Below, piece after piece: positions 42,094 to 50,843 of a stretch of DNA of 64,000 nucleotides; the stretch's first letter is position 1, and every line of letters begins with the position of its first letter. The notes beneath the pieces were generated by a model, which ran no database searches, was not told where the DNA came from, and was given only the letters and a program-made list of their open reading frames with translations. Origin of the DNA: JBQTKD01 sp963703165 (GTDB lineage Bacteria > Actinomycetota > Actinomycetes > Sporichthyales > Sporichthyaceae); the NCBI GenBank assembly GCA_963703165.1, contig OY969798.1, forward strand, positions 2,232,001 through 2,296,000, in the 5' to 3' direction. A program made the position numbers and the translations under genes.

Positions 42094-44159
42094 CCTCGCT
42101 GCTCAAGGCCGCCCGGATCGGGGACGAGGCCGGGCCGGAGTCCAAGACCCGACCCATCGTGCGGGCGCTGTGCAGCCCCTGGTCGGTCCTGCTGATCGCC
42201 CTGTTGATCAGCTGGCCTTCGTTCGTCACCGCGATCAACTACGGGTATCTGGTCTTCACCCTCACCGCGGCCGTGCCGATCGCGATCCTCGGCCTGGGTC
42301 TGCTCGTGCTGCAGGGCTGGACCCGCGAGATCACGCTGGTCTCGGCGGGTCTGTTCGCGATGACGGCCTACTACTTCAACTGGCTCAACCGGGTGGACCA
42401 GGGCCAGGGCTGGTTGTGGTTGTTCGCCGCAGTCGTCGCGATCGCCATTCCCACCACGTTGATGGCCGGCCTGGCGATGGCATCGAGCAAGCTCCCCCCG
42501 ATGTACATGATCGTGCTGACGATCGGGCTGCAGCTCACGATCGAGCAGACGGTCTACACCGTGGGCTGGTTGTCCGGCGGTACCTCCGGCGGCAACGGCG
42601 GCGCCCCGCTGAGCGATCCCCTGCCGAGCCCGCTGGGCATCGATCTGCAGGACGACACGGTCTTCTACTTCTTCGCGTTGCTGTGGCTCGGGGCGGTGCT
42701 GGCGCTGTTGGTCCGGCTGCGGCGCAGCCCGACCGGTCTGGCGTTCCTGCTGGTCGGGTCCAACCGCCAGGCCGCGGCCGCCGTCGGCATCCCCGCCGCG
42801 CGGTTCCGCGTTTTCGCCTACACCACCGCGGGTTTCCTGGCCGGTGTCGCCGGGGTGCTCGGCTCGATGCTCTACATCTCGCCACCCCTGTACCTGTCCT
42901 TCGGGATCCAGGAATCGATGCTGCTGCTGTGTCTGCCGGTGCTGGCCGGTGTGGACTCCATGGCCTCGGTGCTGCTCGTCGCCTCCTACCTGATCGTGAC
43001 TCCGGTGGCCCTGGAGCGCTGGCACATCGAGCAGAACCTGATCGCCGCCGTCGCGCTGGCCATCGGAGCCCTGTTCGGTGCCCGAGGCGTCGGGGGGCGG
43101 ATGCAGGACCTGGAGCGGCGCCTACGGCACGGCAGCCGCCGGTCCCGGGTGCGCCGCAAGCGCATGGCGACCGTCGTGCTGCGTGGAGCCGACGGCCTGG
43201 CAGACGAGGGCACGACGGTGCTCACGACAGCCGAGCGCGCCGAATGCCTGGCGATCATCGAGGAATGGCTGCCTCCGCATCCGGAGCAGGAATACGCGGT
43301 GCGCGCCGTCGACGTGCACCTGTCCTTCGGCAACATCCACGCGCTGCGCGGGGCCAGTGTGAGCGTCCCGACCGGCCAGATGGTCGGCATGATCGGGCCC
43401 AACGGCGCCGGCAAGACCACGCTGTTCGACGTCATCTCCGGGTTCACCAAGCTGGACTCCGGCACCGTCGAGATGTTCGGGCAGGACGTCAGCGCCCAGC
43501 CGCCGTGGACCCGCTCCCGGCTCGGCATGGCCCGCACCTTCCAGAACACCCGCGTCATCCCCGAGCTCACCGGCGGGGACAACATCTGCGCCGGCGCCTA
43601 CCAGGCCGTGCGGGCCAACCCGGCGCGCTTCCTGGCCGGCGACCGCCGGGCCTGGGCGCAGATGAAGCGGGTCGAGGAGGTCGGCTACGCCGCCGCCCGA
43701 CTGCTCGACGTGCACAAGTACTGGGACGAGCGGGTCGGCACCCTGGAGTTCTCCGCCCGCCGACGTATCGAGATCGCGCGGGCGATCGTCGCCGGCCCCC
43801 GCCTCCTGCTGCTCGACGAGCCCGCCGCCGGCCTGGACCCCGCGTCATCGACCGCGTTGTTCAGCCTGGTCCGCCAACTGCACCAGGACCTCGGGCTGAC
43901 CGTGCTGATCGTCGAGCACTACGTCAAGGCCGTCCTGGACACCTGCGACCTGATCTACGTCCTCGCCGAGGGATCGGTGCTCGCCTCCGGAACTGCCGCC
44001 GAGGTGGCCGCCGACCCGGTGGTGCGTGACCGCTACCTGGGCACCCGGCTGGACTACCTCAGTGGCACCGACCAGTGGGACGCGACGGAGAACCTCGACG
44101 AACTGGACACCGACGTGGACGCGGAGCTCGCGACCGCCGAGTCCGAGAAGGTCGTATGA
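42090..44159 (+). CDS. Fused LivM permease - LivG ATPase of branched-chain amino-acid-type ABC transporter
   Basis: A 689-residue fusion. Residues 1-350 are a LivM-type permease (about ten helices, RLRRSPTGLAFLLVGSNRQAAAAVGI loop). Residues about 410-660 are a LivG-type ATPase: Walker A GPNGAGKTTLFD (about 436), Q-loop FQNTRVIPELTGGDNI, Walker B LLLLDEPAAGLDP and switch His (VEHYVKA). The signature region reads LEFSARRRIEIARAI where LivG proteins have LPYGQQRRLEIARAL; the central Gly and Gln are replaced, which is unusual for an active ATPase half-site. M-G fusions are known in this family. The acidic C-terminal tail is unrelated to the ATPase fold. No substrate-binding protein lies nearby, so the substrate is open. 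Confidence 0.88.
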   Translation: MTSLLKAARIGDEAGPESKTRPIVRALCSPWSVLLIALLISWPSFVTAINYGYLVFTLTAAVPIAILGLGLLVLQGWTREITLVSAGLFAMTAYYFNWLNRVDQGQGWLWLFAAVVAIAIPTTLMAGLAMASSKLPPMYMIVLTIGLQLTIEQTVYTVGWLSGGTSGGNGGAPLSDPLPSPLGIDLQDDTVFYFFALLWLGAVLALLVRLRRSPTGLAFLLVGSNRQAAAAVGIPAARFRVFAYTTAGFLAGVAGVLGSMLYISPPLYLSFGIQESMLLLCLPVLAGVDSMASVLLVASYLIVTPVALERWHIEQNLIAAVALAIGALFGARGVGGRMQDLERRLRHGSRRSRVRRKRMATVVLRGADGLADEGTTVLTTAERAECLAIIEEWLPPHPEQEYAVRAVDVHLSFGNIHALRGASVSVPTGQMVGMIGPNGAGKTTLFDVISGFTKLDSGTVEMFGQDVSAQPPWTRSRLGMARTFQNTRVIPELTGGDNICAGAYQAVRANPARFLAGDRRAWAQMKRVEEVGYAAARLLDVHKYWDERVGTLEFSARRRIEIARAIVAGPRLLLLDEPAAGLDPASSTALFSLVRQLHQDLGLTVLIVEHYVKAVLDTCDLIYVLAEGSVLASGTAAEVAADPVVRDRYLGTRLDYLSGTDQWDATENLDELDTDVDAELATAESEKVV

Positions 44160-44884
44160 GCCACCCCGTCCTCGACGTCGAGGCTGTCGTCGCCGGGTAC
44201 TCCGGGCAGGCCGTGCTGCACCGCGTCGACATCGCGGTGCGGGCCGGTGAGGTGGTGTCGCTGCTGGGTGCCAACGGGGCCGGGAAGTCCACGCTGCTCA
44301 AGACGATCATGGGCACGGTCCCGGTGATCAAGGGCTTCATCCGGCTCAACGGCGTGGGGATCGGCGGCTGGGCGCCGCACAAGCGGGTCGCGGCAGGCAT
44401 CGGGTTCTCCCCCGAGGGCCGGCGGATCTTCGCGAACCTGTCCACGGAGGAGAACCTGCTGATGGGCGCGGCGGCGCTGCCGCGGGCCCGCAAGCGCGAC
44501 GGTCTCGAGAGCGCGTACGCCCTGTTCCCGGTCCTCGCCGAACGCGCGACGCAGAAGGCCGGGACCCTCTCCGGAGGCGAGCAGCAGATGGTCGCGATCG
44601 CCCGCGCGATGATGCCGTCGCCCCGGCTGCTGCTGGTCGAGGAACCCTCCCAGGGCCTCGCGCCGGTGGTCGTCGACGCCGTCTACGCGGCGTTGCGCAC
44701 GATCGCCGACGACGGGGTGGCAGTCCTGGTGGCCGAGCAGTTCCAGCAGGTCCACGAGGACGCCAGCGACCGGATTCTCGTCATCGACAAGGGCACCATC
44801 GTCACCGACAGGGCGCGCCGCGCGGCCGCGGCAGCCACCCGCAAGGCGAACGAGACCGCGAAGGCGCCCGCCGACGGGGCCTGA
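44156..44884 (+). CDS. livF: Branched-chain amino-acid-type ABC transporter ATPase (LivF)
   Basis: A 242-residue ATPase of the LivF class: Walker A GANGAGKSTLLK, Q-loop region FSPEGRRIFANLSTEENLLMG typical for LivF, signature LSGGEQQMVAIARAMM, Walker B LLLVEEPSQGLAP (Glu-Glu instead of Asp-Glu), and an atypical H-loop VAEQFQQ in which Gln replaces the usual switch His, common in LivF. ATG 44156 overlaps the fusion-gene stop by 4 bp. It ends in a charged Ala-rich tail. With LivH and LivMG it completes a transporter lacking only a binding protein. Confidence 0.92.
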   Translation: MSHPVLDVEAVVAGYSGQAVLHRVDIAVRAGEVVSLLGANGAGKSTLLKTIMGTVPVIKGFIRLNGVGIGGWAPHKRVAAGIGFSPEGRRIFANLSTEENLLMGAAALPRARKRDGLESAYALFPVLAERATQKAGTLSGGEQQMVAIARAMMPSPRLLLVEEPSQGLAPVVVDAVYAALRTIADDGVAVLVAEQFQQVHEDASDRILVIDKGTIVTDRARRAAAAATRKANETAKAPADGA

Positions 44885-44891
44885 GGGCCGC

Positions 44892-44905
44892 ATGACAGCT
44901 GTCAT
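44892..44905. promoter_or_regulatory. Perfect 14-bp palindrome after livF
   Basis: ATGACAGCTGTCAT is a perfect palindrome 8 bp after the livF stop and about 175 bp before the propeller-collagen gene. It lacks a loop, so it is more like a protein-binding site than a terminator. The rest of 44885-45078 shows no gene. Confidence 0.35.
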
Positions 44906-45078
44906 ACGCCCCATGTGACATCCCAGAGTGGATTGGTCACCCCTACGCGTGTGCCCGTAATCCCCCCGGCGCAACAAGGTTCACGCGCTTCTGCCGGACG
45001 TGGCTCGATAAGTGCGTCGATGTCCGTCACCCCGTGATCAATGGGGCGACGCCCGCAGGACATCCGCAGGGGGGAATC

Positions 45079-46830
45079 GTGAGTCAGCGAAAGTTCCGAC
45101 GTCGTCTGCGTCGGGTCGCCGGTTCAGCCATGGCGCTGGGCACCGCGGCCGGCCTGGTGATCGTGAACGGGCAGGTCCAGGCCGGTCCCGCCCCGACGTT
45201 CAAGTCCTGGGGCACCAGTGCCGGGGTCGACATCGCCGCCGGCCCGGACGGCAATCTGTGGTTCACCGTTCCGAACGCCGACGGCCTCGGGAAGCTGAAC
45301 CCGGCGACAGGGGCCATCACGGCGGTGCCCATCGACGGCACGATCTTCCAGCCCCCCGCCGGCAGCGCGGCCAACATCGACGCCCTCCCGCTGTCGGTCA
45401 CGGCCGGCCCGGACGGCAACATCTGGTTCACCGCCACCGACTACATCGGCCGACTCAACCCGGCGAACAACGCCCTGAAGTACTACAAGATCCCCAACGC
45501 CGCGAACCAGGTCGGTCTTCCGATCGACATCGCCGTCGGCAGCGACGGGGCGATCTGGTTCACGCAGTGGATCTTCAGCACCGCGGGCCAGGGCTCGTTC
45601 GTCAACTCCGGACTGGGCCGGCTGGTACCCCCCGACGGAGACGCGGCCGGGACGATCACCCTCAAGAATCTGGGCGCAACCACCCTGACCACCAAGCTGA
45701 CCGCCGGACCTGACGGCGCGATGTGGTTCACGGACGCCGGCGAGGACAAGATCGGCAGCATCCCGGCGATCGACGCCGCCGCCACCACCTACCTGCTGCC
45801 CGACGGCAGCACGCCCACGAGCATCGCCGCAGGCCCGGACGGCGCACTCTGGTTCACCGAACCCGGCACCGACAAGATCGGTCGACGCGCCCCCAACGGG
45901 AACCTGACCCACTTCGCGCTCGCGTCCGGCTCCGACCCGGGCGCCATCGTCGCGGGACCGGACGGCGCGATGTGGTTCGTGGCCAACGGCAAGATCGGGC
46001 GGATCACCTCCGCCGGCGGGCTGAGCCAGTACACGGTGACCGGGACCAAGGGCGCCGGGATCGCGCTGGGGCCCGACGGCAACCTCTGGGCCACGAAGGC
46101 CGGCTTCGACGTGACCAACAAGTCCACCATCGGGGCGACCGGCATCACCGAGGTCGTGCTGGGCGGCGGCGGGGCCGGAGCCACCGGCCCGAAGGGTGAC
46201 ACCGGAGCCGCCGGGACGCCTGGAGCGACCGGAGCGGCCGGCACGCCTGGGACGAAGGGCGCCACCGGCGCGACCGGCGCGAATGGCACCAACGGCACGA
46301 ACGGCGCCACCGGTCCGACCGGGCCCCGCGGCGCAACCGGCACCAATGGCACCAACGGCACGAACGGCGCCACCGGTCCGGCCGGCACGAACGGCACCAA
46401 CGGCGCCACCGGGCCGATGGGCCCGGCCGGTCCCACCGGGCCGGAAGGCTTCAACGAGAGCCCGACCGGAGCCACCGGACCGCAAGGCCCGATCGGCGAC
46501 ACCGGACCCGACGGAAACCCGGGCACACCCGGCCCGCGGGGCGATACAGGCGACAAGGGCGAGACGGGCGACACCGGCCCTGCCGGTGGCCCGACCGGCC
46601 CGACCGGCGCCGACGGTCCGCCCGGGGCGGACGGAGTTCCCGGCGCGGATGGAGTTCCCGGACCTGCCGGCCCCATCGGACCCGGCGGTCCGCCAGGGCC
46701 GCCCGGGGCGACCGGCTCCGGCGGCAGCGGGAACGGGGGAGGTAACGGCGGAGGCAACTTCGACGGCGGCGGCTCCGACGACTTCGGCGGGTACTGGGAC
46801 GGCTACAACGGGCCGGGCGGGTACTTCTAA
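45079..46830 (+). CDS. Secreted seven-bladed propeller (Vgb/SMP-30-like) protein with collagen-like domain
   Basis: A 583-residue exported protein of three parts. A basic signal peptide (KFRRRLRRVAG then a hydrophobic stretch) is followed by a propeller with seven repeats of the form AGPDGNLWFT (virginiamycin B lyase-like), then from about residue 366 to 550 a collagen-like region of G-x-y triplets (GATGPKGDTG, GTNGTNGATG, GPRGDTGDKGETG) with one break (EGFNESP), and a Gly/Asp/Tyr-rich tail ending GGYF. The propeller catalytic residues of Vgb cannot be assigned, so enzymatic activity is uncertain. It is likely a surface or matrix protein; collagen stretches suggest trimerisation. GTG 45079 follows a G-rich ribosome site. 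Confidence 0.8.
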   Translation: MSQRKFRRRLRRVAGSAMALGTAAGLVIVNGQVQAGPAPTFKSWGTSAGVDIAAGPDGNLWFTVPNADGLGKLNPATGAITAVPIDGTIFQPPAGSAANIDALPLSVTAGPDGNIWFTATDYIGRLNPANNALKYYKIPNAANQVGLPIDIAVGSDGAIWFTQWIFSTAGQGSFVNSGLGRLVPPDGDAAGTITLKNLGATTLTTKLTAGPDGAMWFTDAGEDKIGSIPAIDAAATTYLLPDGSTPTSIAAGPDGALWFTEPGTDKIGRRAPNGNLTHFALASGSDPGAIVAGPDGAMWFVANGKIGRITSAGGLSQYTVTGTKGAGIALGPDGNLWATKAGFDVTNKSTIGATGITEVVLGGGGAGATGPKGDTGAAGTPGATGAAGTPGTKGATGATGANGTNGTNGATGPTGPRGATGTNGTNGTNGATGPAGTNGTNGATGPMGPAGPTGPEGFNESPTGATGPQGPIGDTGPDGNPGTPGPRGDTGDKGETGDTGPAGGPTGPTGADGPPGADGVPGADGVPGPAGPIGPGGPPGPPGATGSGGSGNGGGNGGGNFDGGGSDDFGGYWDGYNGPGGYF

Positions 46831-46874
46831 CCGGCTGGGTGCAGGGTCCGGGGCGAGCACATAACCTGCAAGGC

Positions 46875-47144
46875 ATGTGTCGCAACATCCGGACCCTGCA
46901 CAATTTCGCGCCGCCCAGCACGCCCGCGGAGATCGAGGCCGCCGCGTTGCAGTACGTGCGCAAGATCAGCGGCAGCACCCGGCCGTCGGCCGCGAACGCC
47001 ACGGTCTTCGACGCCGCCGTGGCCGCGGTCGCGGAGGCCACAGCCGGGCTGCTGGCCGGACTGAGCACCACCGCGCCGCCGAAGGACCGCGCGGTGGAGG
47101 CGGAGAAGGCGAAGGCCCGCGCGCAGTCGCGCTACGGCACCTGA
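46875..47144 (+). CDS. DUF2277 family protein
   Basis: An 89-residue protein with the hallmark N-terminus MCRNIRTLHNFAPPSTPAEI, followed by AAALQYVRKISGSTRPSAAN, characteristic of DUF2277. Function is unknown; the family is small, soluble and widespread in actinobacteria and proteobacteria, and the Cys at position 2 is invariant. A short AAGG precedes ATG 46875. It is convergent with the aldolase gene (7 bp between stops). Confidence 0.9.
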   Translation: MCRNIRTLHNFAPPSTPAEIEAAALQYVRKISGSTRPSAANATVFDAAVAAVAEATAGLLAGLSTTAPPKDRAVEAEKAKARAQSRYGT

Positions 47145-47151
47145 GCCATCG

Positions 47152-48042
47152 TCAGATGGACGCGTTGTAGATCTCGTCGATGGCGGCAGCGAGGGACGCG
47201 TTGAACTCGGCGTCGGACTGACCGTCGCTCACGCCCTCGACCAGCGCACGGGAGAAGCTGGCGATGAGGCCCTGGTTCTGCTTGAGCTTCGCGCAGGCGT
47301 CGGCCCGGGAGTAGCCGCCGGAGAGTGCCACGACCCGCTGCACCTTGGTGTCGGAGATCAGCGATGCGTAGTGGTCGTTCTCGTCCGGGATCGTCAGCTT
47401 CAGCATGATCGGGGTGTCCGCGGACAGCGCCGCGAGGTGCTTGGCGATGTTCTCCAGCAGCAGGTCCTCGGCGCCACGCTTGGTGGAACTCTTGATCGAG
47501 ACCTCGGGCTCGAGGATCGGGACCAGGCCGTGCGCGGCGATCTGCGCGCCCACCGCGAACTGCTGCTCCACGATCGCCGCGACACCCGCCGCGTCCGCCT
47601 CGTGGATGACCGAGCGCATCTTGGTGCCGTAGACGCCCTTGCTCGCCGCACGGGCCAGCACGTCGTCCAGACCGGGCATGTCCTTCATCAGTTGGACGCC
47701 GTTGGCCTCGTCGGCCAGGCCCTTGTCGACCTTGAGGAACGGGACGACGCCGCGGCTCCACAGGAACGCGGGGGTGTCCAGGCCCTCGACCTGACGGTCC
47801 ATGGTCATCTCGAACAGGATCGCGGCGATGACCTTGTCCCCGGTGAACGCGGGCGCGGTCATGATGCGACTGCGCATGGCGTGCATGAGGTCGAACATCT
47901 CGTCGTCACCGGAGTACCGGGACTCCTCGATGCCGTAGTCGCGCAGCGCCTTCGGGGTGCTCCCGCCGCTCTGGTCGAGGGCCGCGATGAACCCACGTCC
48001 GTTGACGACCTTGTCCCGCTTGGCCTCGCGCTCGCTACTCAT
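47152..48042 (-). CDS. Fructose-bisphosphate aldolase, class I (short bacterial type)
   Basis: A 296-residue class I aldolase of the bacterial type that cleaves fructose-1,6-bisphosphate through a Schiff base. Visible family segments: GRGFIAALDQSGGSTPKALRDYG at the N-terminus, VPFLKVDKGL, GTKMRSVI, PILEPEVSIKS, MLKLTIPDENDHY and RVVALSGGYSRADAC. ATG 48042 has GGAG with 5-nt spacing; a GTG two codons upstream is rejected. It is independent of the adjacent oxidoreductase (85 bp apart, same strand). Actinobacteria usually rely on a class II enzyme, so this may be an extra isozyme. Confidence 0.9.
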   Translation of the reverse strand: MSSEREAKRDKVVNGRGFIAALDQSGGSTPKALRDYGIEESRYSGDDEMFDLMHAMRSRIMTAPAFTGDKVIAAILFEMTMDRQVEGLDTPAFLWSRGVVPFLKVDKGLADEANGVQLMKDMPGLDDVLARAASKGVYGTKMRSVIHEADAAGVAAIVEQQFAVGAQIAAHGLVPILEPEVSIKSSTKRGAEDLLLENIAKHLAALSADTPIMLKLTIPDENDHYASLISDTKVQRVVALSGGYSRADACAKLKQNQGLIASFSRALVEGVSDGQSDAEFNASLAAAIDEIYNASI

Positions 48043-48127
48043 CTGCACTCCACATCTAGGGGCCTACCTCGCAGTATTCCCCATCCGGTTACCCGCGACT
48101 CAGGCCCCTCACCCCACCCGCAACGGG

Positions 48128-49489
48128 TCAGCGGGCCGCCTGGGCGGCCTTGGCGGCGGCGACCGCGACCGGGTCGCGGACGGGGGAGAAGGGCGGGGCG
48201 TAGGACAGGTCGGCCTCGGCCAGGTCGGCGGCCGTCATGCCGGCCCAGATGGCTGTGGCGAGGGTGTCGATGCGTTTGCCGGCGCCCTGCCCACGCCCGA
48301 CGATCTGACCGCCCAGCAGGCGACCGGTGCCGCGTTCGGCGATCAACTTCACGGTGATCGGGCCCGCGTTCGGCAGGTACCCGGCGGCGGTGGTGGACTC
48401 GATGCGCACCGCGACGGCGTCGTAGCCGGCCTCGGCCGCGGCGGCCTCGCCCAGTCCCGTGCGGGCGACCTCGAGGTCGCAGACCTTGCTGATCGCGGTG
48501 CCCAGCACCCCGGGGAAGCGCGCCTCCCGGCCGGCGAGGTTGGCGCCGATGACGCGGCCGTGCGCGTTGGCGTGGGTGCCCAGCGCGACGGTGGTCCACT
48601 TCTTGGCCAGGCGGTCCCACACCTCGACGCAGTCCCCGCCCGCCCAGATGTTCTCGGTGCCCTCGACTCGTTGCCGGTCGTCCGTGCGGATGCCCCCGGC
48701 GTCGCCGATCGACAGTCCGGCCGCCTTCGCCAGCGCGACCTCGGGCCGGACCCCGATGCCCAGCACGACGAGGTCGGCGGGTTCGGTGTCACCGTCGGTC
48801 TGCACCCCGATGACGTGACCCTCGGCGTCGACGGAGAACCCGGTGACCTTGGTCCGGGTCCGCAGGATCAGGCCCATGGTCTCCATGGCCTCCCCCACCA
48901 TCGCCCCGAGTTCGGGGTCCAGGGTTCCCATCGGCTCGGAACCGGAGTCGATCACAGTGACGCTCAGCCCACGGCGCAGCAGAGCCTCGGCCATCTCGAT
49001 GCCGATGTACCCGGCGCCGACGACCACGGCCTCCTTCGCCCCGCGCGCCACCGCCTCCTGAACCTGGGTGGCCCGGGTCAGGTTGTTCACGGTGAGCACA
49101 CCTTCGGCGTCGACGCCCGGCAGGTCCGGGCGGATCGGGCGGGCCCCGGTGGCGATCACCAGGTGGTCGAAGCCGACCTCGTGGACCGTCCCTGACTCCA
49201 GGTCGCGCACGCTCACCGACGAGGCGGAAACATCGATGGCCTCGACCTCCTGACGCATCCTCAGGTCGATGCCGTTCTCCCGGTGCTTCTCCGGCGTCCG
49301 CGCGATCAGATCGTCACGGGACTCGACGTCCCCGGCGATCCAGTACGGGATGCCGCAGGCGGAGTACGAACTGAACTCGCCGCGATCGAACACGACGATC
49401 TCGACGTCGTCCCCGCGCATCCGGTTCAGCGCCGAGGCGGCGCTGGCACCCGCGGCGTCCGCGCCGATCACCACAACCCGTTCAGTCAT
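48128..49489 (-). CDS. Pyridine nucleotide-disulfide oxidoreductase, CoA-disulfide reductase/NADH oxidase family
   Basis: A 453-residue flavoprotein: FAD Rossmann motif VVVIGADAAGASAAS (Ala/Asp at usual Gly positions), redox Cys in SSYSACGIPYWIAG (corresponding to Cys43 of CoA-disulfide reductase), second dinucleotide motif EAVVVGAGYIGIEMAEALL, third FAD-binding ENIWAGGDCVEV, and a dimerisation domain ending SYAPPFSPVRDP. The single active Cys fits reduction of CoA-disulfide or persulfide, or peroxide/oxygen reduction via a sulfenate. Which one cannot be told. ATG 49489 ends 9 bp after the stop of the trmH-like gene on the same strand. Confidence 0.9.
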   Translation of the reverse strand: MTERVVVIGADAAGASAASALNRMRGDDVEIVVFDRGEFSSYSACGIPYWIAGDVESRDDLIARTPEKHRENGIDLRMRQEVEAIDVSASSVSVRDLESGTVHEVGFDHLVIATGARPIRPDLPGVDAEGVLTVNNLTRATQVQEAVARGAKEAVVVGAGYIGIEMAEALLRRGLSVTVIDSGSEPMGTLDPELGAMVGEAMETMGLILRTRTKVTGFSVDAEGHVIGVQTDGDTEPADLVVLGIGVRPEVALAKAAGLSIGDAGGIRTDDRQRVEGTENIWAGGDCVEVWDRLAKKWTTVALGTHANAHGRVIGANLAGREARFPGVLGTAISKVCDLEVARTGLGEAAAAEAGYDAVAVRIESTTAAGYLPNAGPITVKLIAERGTGRLLGGQIVGRGQGAGKRIDTLATAIWAGMTAADLAEADLSYAPPFSPVRDPVAVAAAKAAQAAR

Positions 49490-49498
49490 CGCGGCGAC

Positions 49499-50179
49499 CT
49501 ACCCCTCGGCTGTCTGGGCGAACACGTGCCGACGCACCCAGGCGTGCATGGCGATCGCCGCGGCGGCCCCGGCGTTGATCGAGCGGGTGGAGCCGAACTG
49601 GGCGATCGAGAGGACCGCCGTCGCGGCGTCGCGGGCCGCCTCGGACAGGCCTGGGCCCTCCTGACCGAACAGCAGCACGCATTCACGCGGCAGGTCGTAG
49701 GTCTCCAGCGGGACCGAGCCGGGCAGGTTGTCGATGCCCATCACGGGCAGTCCCGCCTGCGCCGCCCACGCGACCAGGTCCGTGGGCGTCTCGTGGTGGC
49801 GGACGTGCTGGTACCGGTCGGTGACCATCGCACCGCGCCGGTTCCACCGGCGCAGCCCGACGATGTGCACCTCGGCCGCCGCGAACGCGTTGGCGGTGCG
49901 GACCACCGAGCCGATGTTGAAGTCGTGCTGCCAGTTCTCGATCGCGACGTGGAAAGGGTGCCGACGGGTGTCCAGATCGGCGACGACGGCCTCGCGGCTC
50001 CAGTACCGGTACCGGTCGACCACGTTGCGCCGGTCGCCGTCGGCCAGCAGCGCGGGGTCGTAGCGCGGGTCATCGGGCCACGGCACCGGATGCGGACCCA
50101 CCCCGACCCCGCCGCCGCCGTCCTCCCGGAACTCCGTTTCCAGAAGGGGCTCGGCGGCGCGATCGGCCCCGTCAGCCAA
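49499..50179 (-). CDS. SpoU/TrmH-family RNA 2'-O-methyltransferase
   Basis: A 226-residue SPOUT methyltransferase. Motif 1 NIGSVVRTANAFAAAEV with catalytic Arg, motif 2 LLFGQEGPGLSE, and motif 3 IAQFGSTRSINAGAAAAIAM form the knotted SAM site. It methylates the 2'-OH of a tRNA or rRNA nucleoside; the target is unknown. A TTG at 50179 overlaps the pyrE stop by 8 bp and gives MADGADRA; a later start around residue 20-25 is also possible. The pyrE-trmH pairing is the same as in Mycobacterium and Streptomyces. Confidence 0.9.
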   Translation of the reverse strand: MADGADRAAEPLLETEFREDGGGGVGVGPHPVPWPDDPRYDPALLADGDRRNVVDRYRYWSREAVVADLDTRRHPFHVAIENWQHDFNIGSVVRTANAFAAAEVHIVGLRRWNRRGAMVTDRYQHVRHHETPTDLVAWAAQAGLPVMGIDNLPGSVPLETYDLPRECVLLFGQEGPGLSEAARDAATAVLSIAQFGSTRSINAGAAAAIAMHAWVRRHVFAQTAEG

Positions 50180-50708
50180 TGCCGAGTTCGGACGGCTCGT
50201 ACGCGGCGAGGTAGGTCAGCCCCGCGGCCTCGACCTTCTCCCGTGCGCCGCGGTCCACGATCACGACCACGGCGACGATCTCGGCCCCCGCCTCACGGAG
50301 CGCCTCGACAGCCGTCAGCACGGACCCGCCGGTCGTCGAGGTGTCCTCCACCGCCAGCACCCGACGCCCGGCCACGTCCGGGCCTTCGATGCGCCGCTGC
50401 AGACCGTGGGCCTTGCCCTCCTTGCGCACCACGAAGGCATCCAGGGTGCGCCCGCGGGCGGCTGCGGCGTGCAGCATCGCGGTGGCCACCGGGTCGGCCC
50501 CGAGGGTCAGCCCGCCGACCGCCTCGTAGTCGAGGTCCGCGGTGAGGTCCAGCAGCACCTGACCGACCAGCGGCGCCGCCTGCCCGTCGAGCGTCACCCG
50601 GCGCAGGTCGACGTAGTAGTCGGCCTGCTTGCCCGAGGACAGCGTCACCCGACCGTGCACGACGGCTCGTTCGGCGATCAACTTCTGCAGTTCGGACCGG
50701 GCATCCAC
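50172..50708 (-). CDS. pyrE: Orotate phosphoribosyltransferase
   Basis: A 178-residue enzyme that makes OMP from orotate and PRPP in pyrimidine synthesis. The PRPP-binding motif is VLAVEDTSTTGGSVLTAVE; catalytic-loop Lys in VRKEGKAHG; substrate-contact LTLGADPVATAML. GTG 50708 has GAGGAG 7 nt upstream. It is co-transcribed with the downstream trmH-like gene and divergent from the DUF5819 gene. Confidence 0.95.
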   Translation of the reverse strand: MDARSELQKLIAERAVVHGRVTLSSGKQADYYVDLRRVTLDGQAAPLVGQVLLDLTADLDYEAVGGLTLGADPVATAMLHAAAARGRTLDAFVVRKEGKAHGLQRRIEGPDVAGRRVLAVEDTSTTGGSVLTAVEALREAGAEIVAVVVIVDRGAREKVEAAGLTYLAAYEPSELGIG

Positions 50709-50843
50709 GTGCGACTCCTCAAGCGGCGATGTACACCCCAGGTTATGCGGTGCTCGCGACGGCGCGTCGCGGTGGCGAGGAGAGGGAAACGAGCCGCGCG
50801 TGGGCATGCTGAAGGGCGCAGCATGCCGAGGAGGGACCGAGCC

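Noticed and set aside
45124..46860. Antisense long frames (one proline-rich) opposite the propeller-collagen gene
   Set aside because: The Pro/Gly regularity is the mirror of the collagen triplets; there is no promoter or ribosome site, and the plus frame has a signal peptide and recognised repeats.
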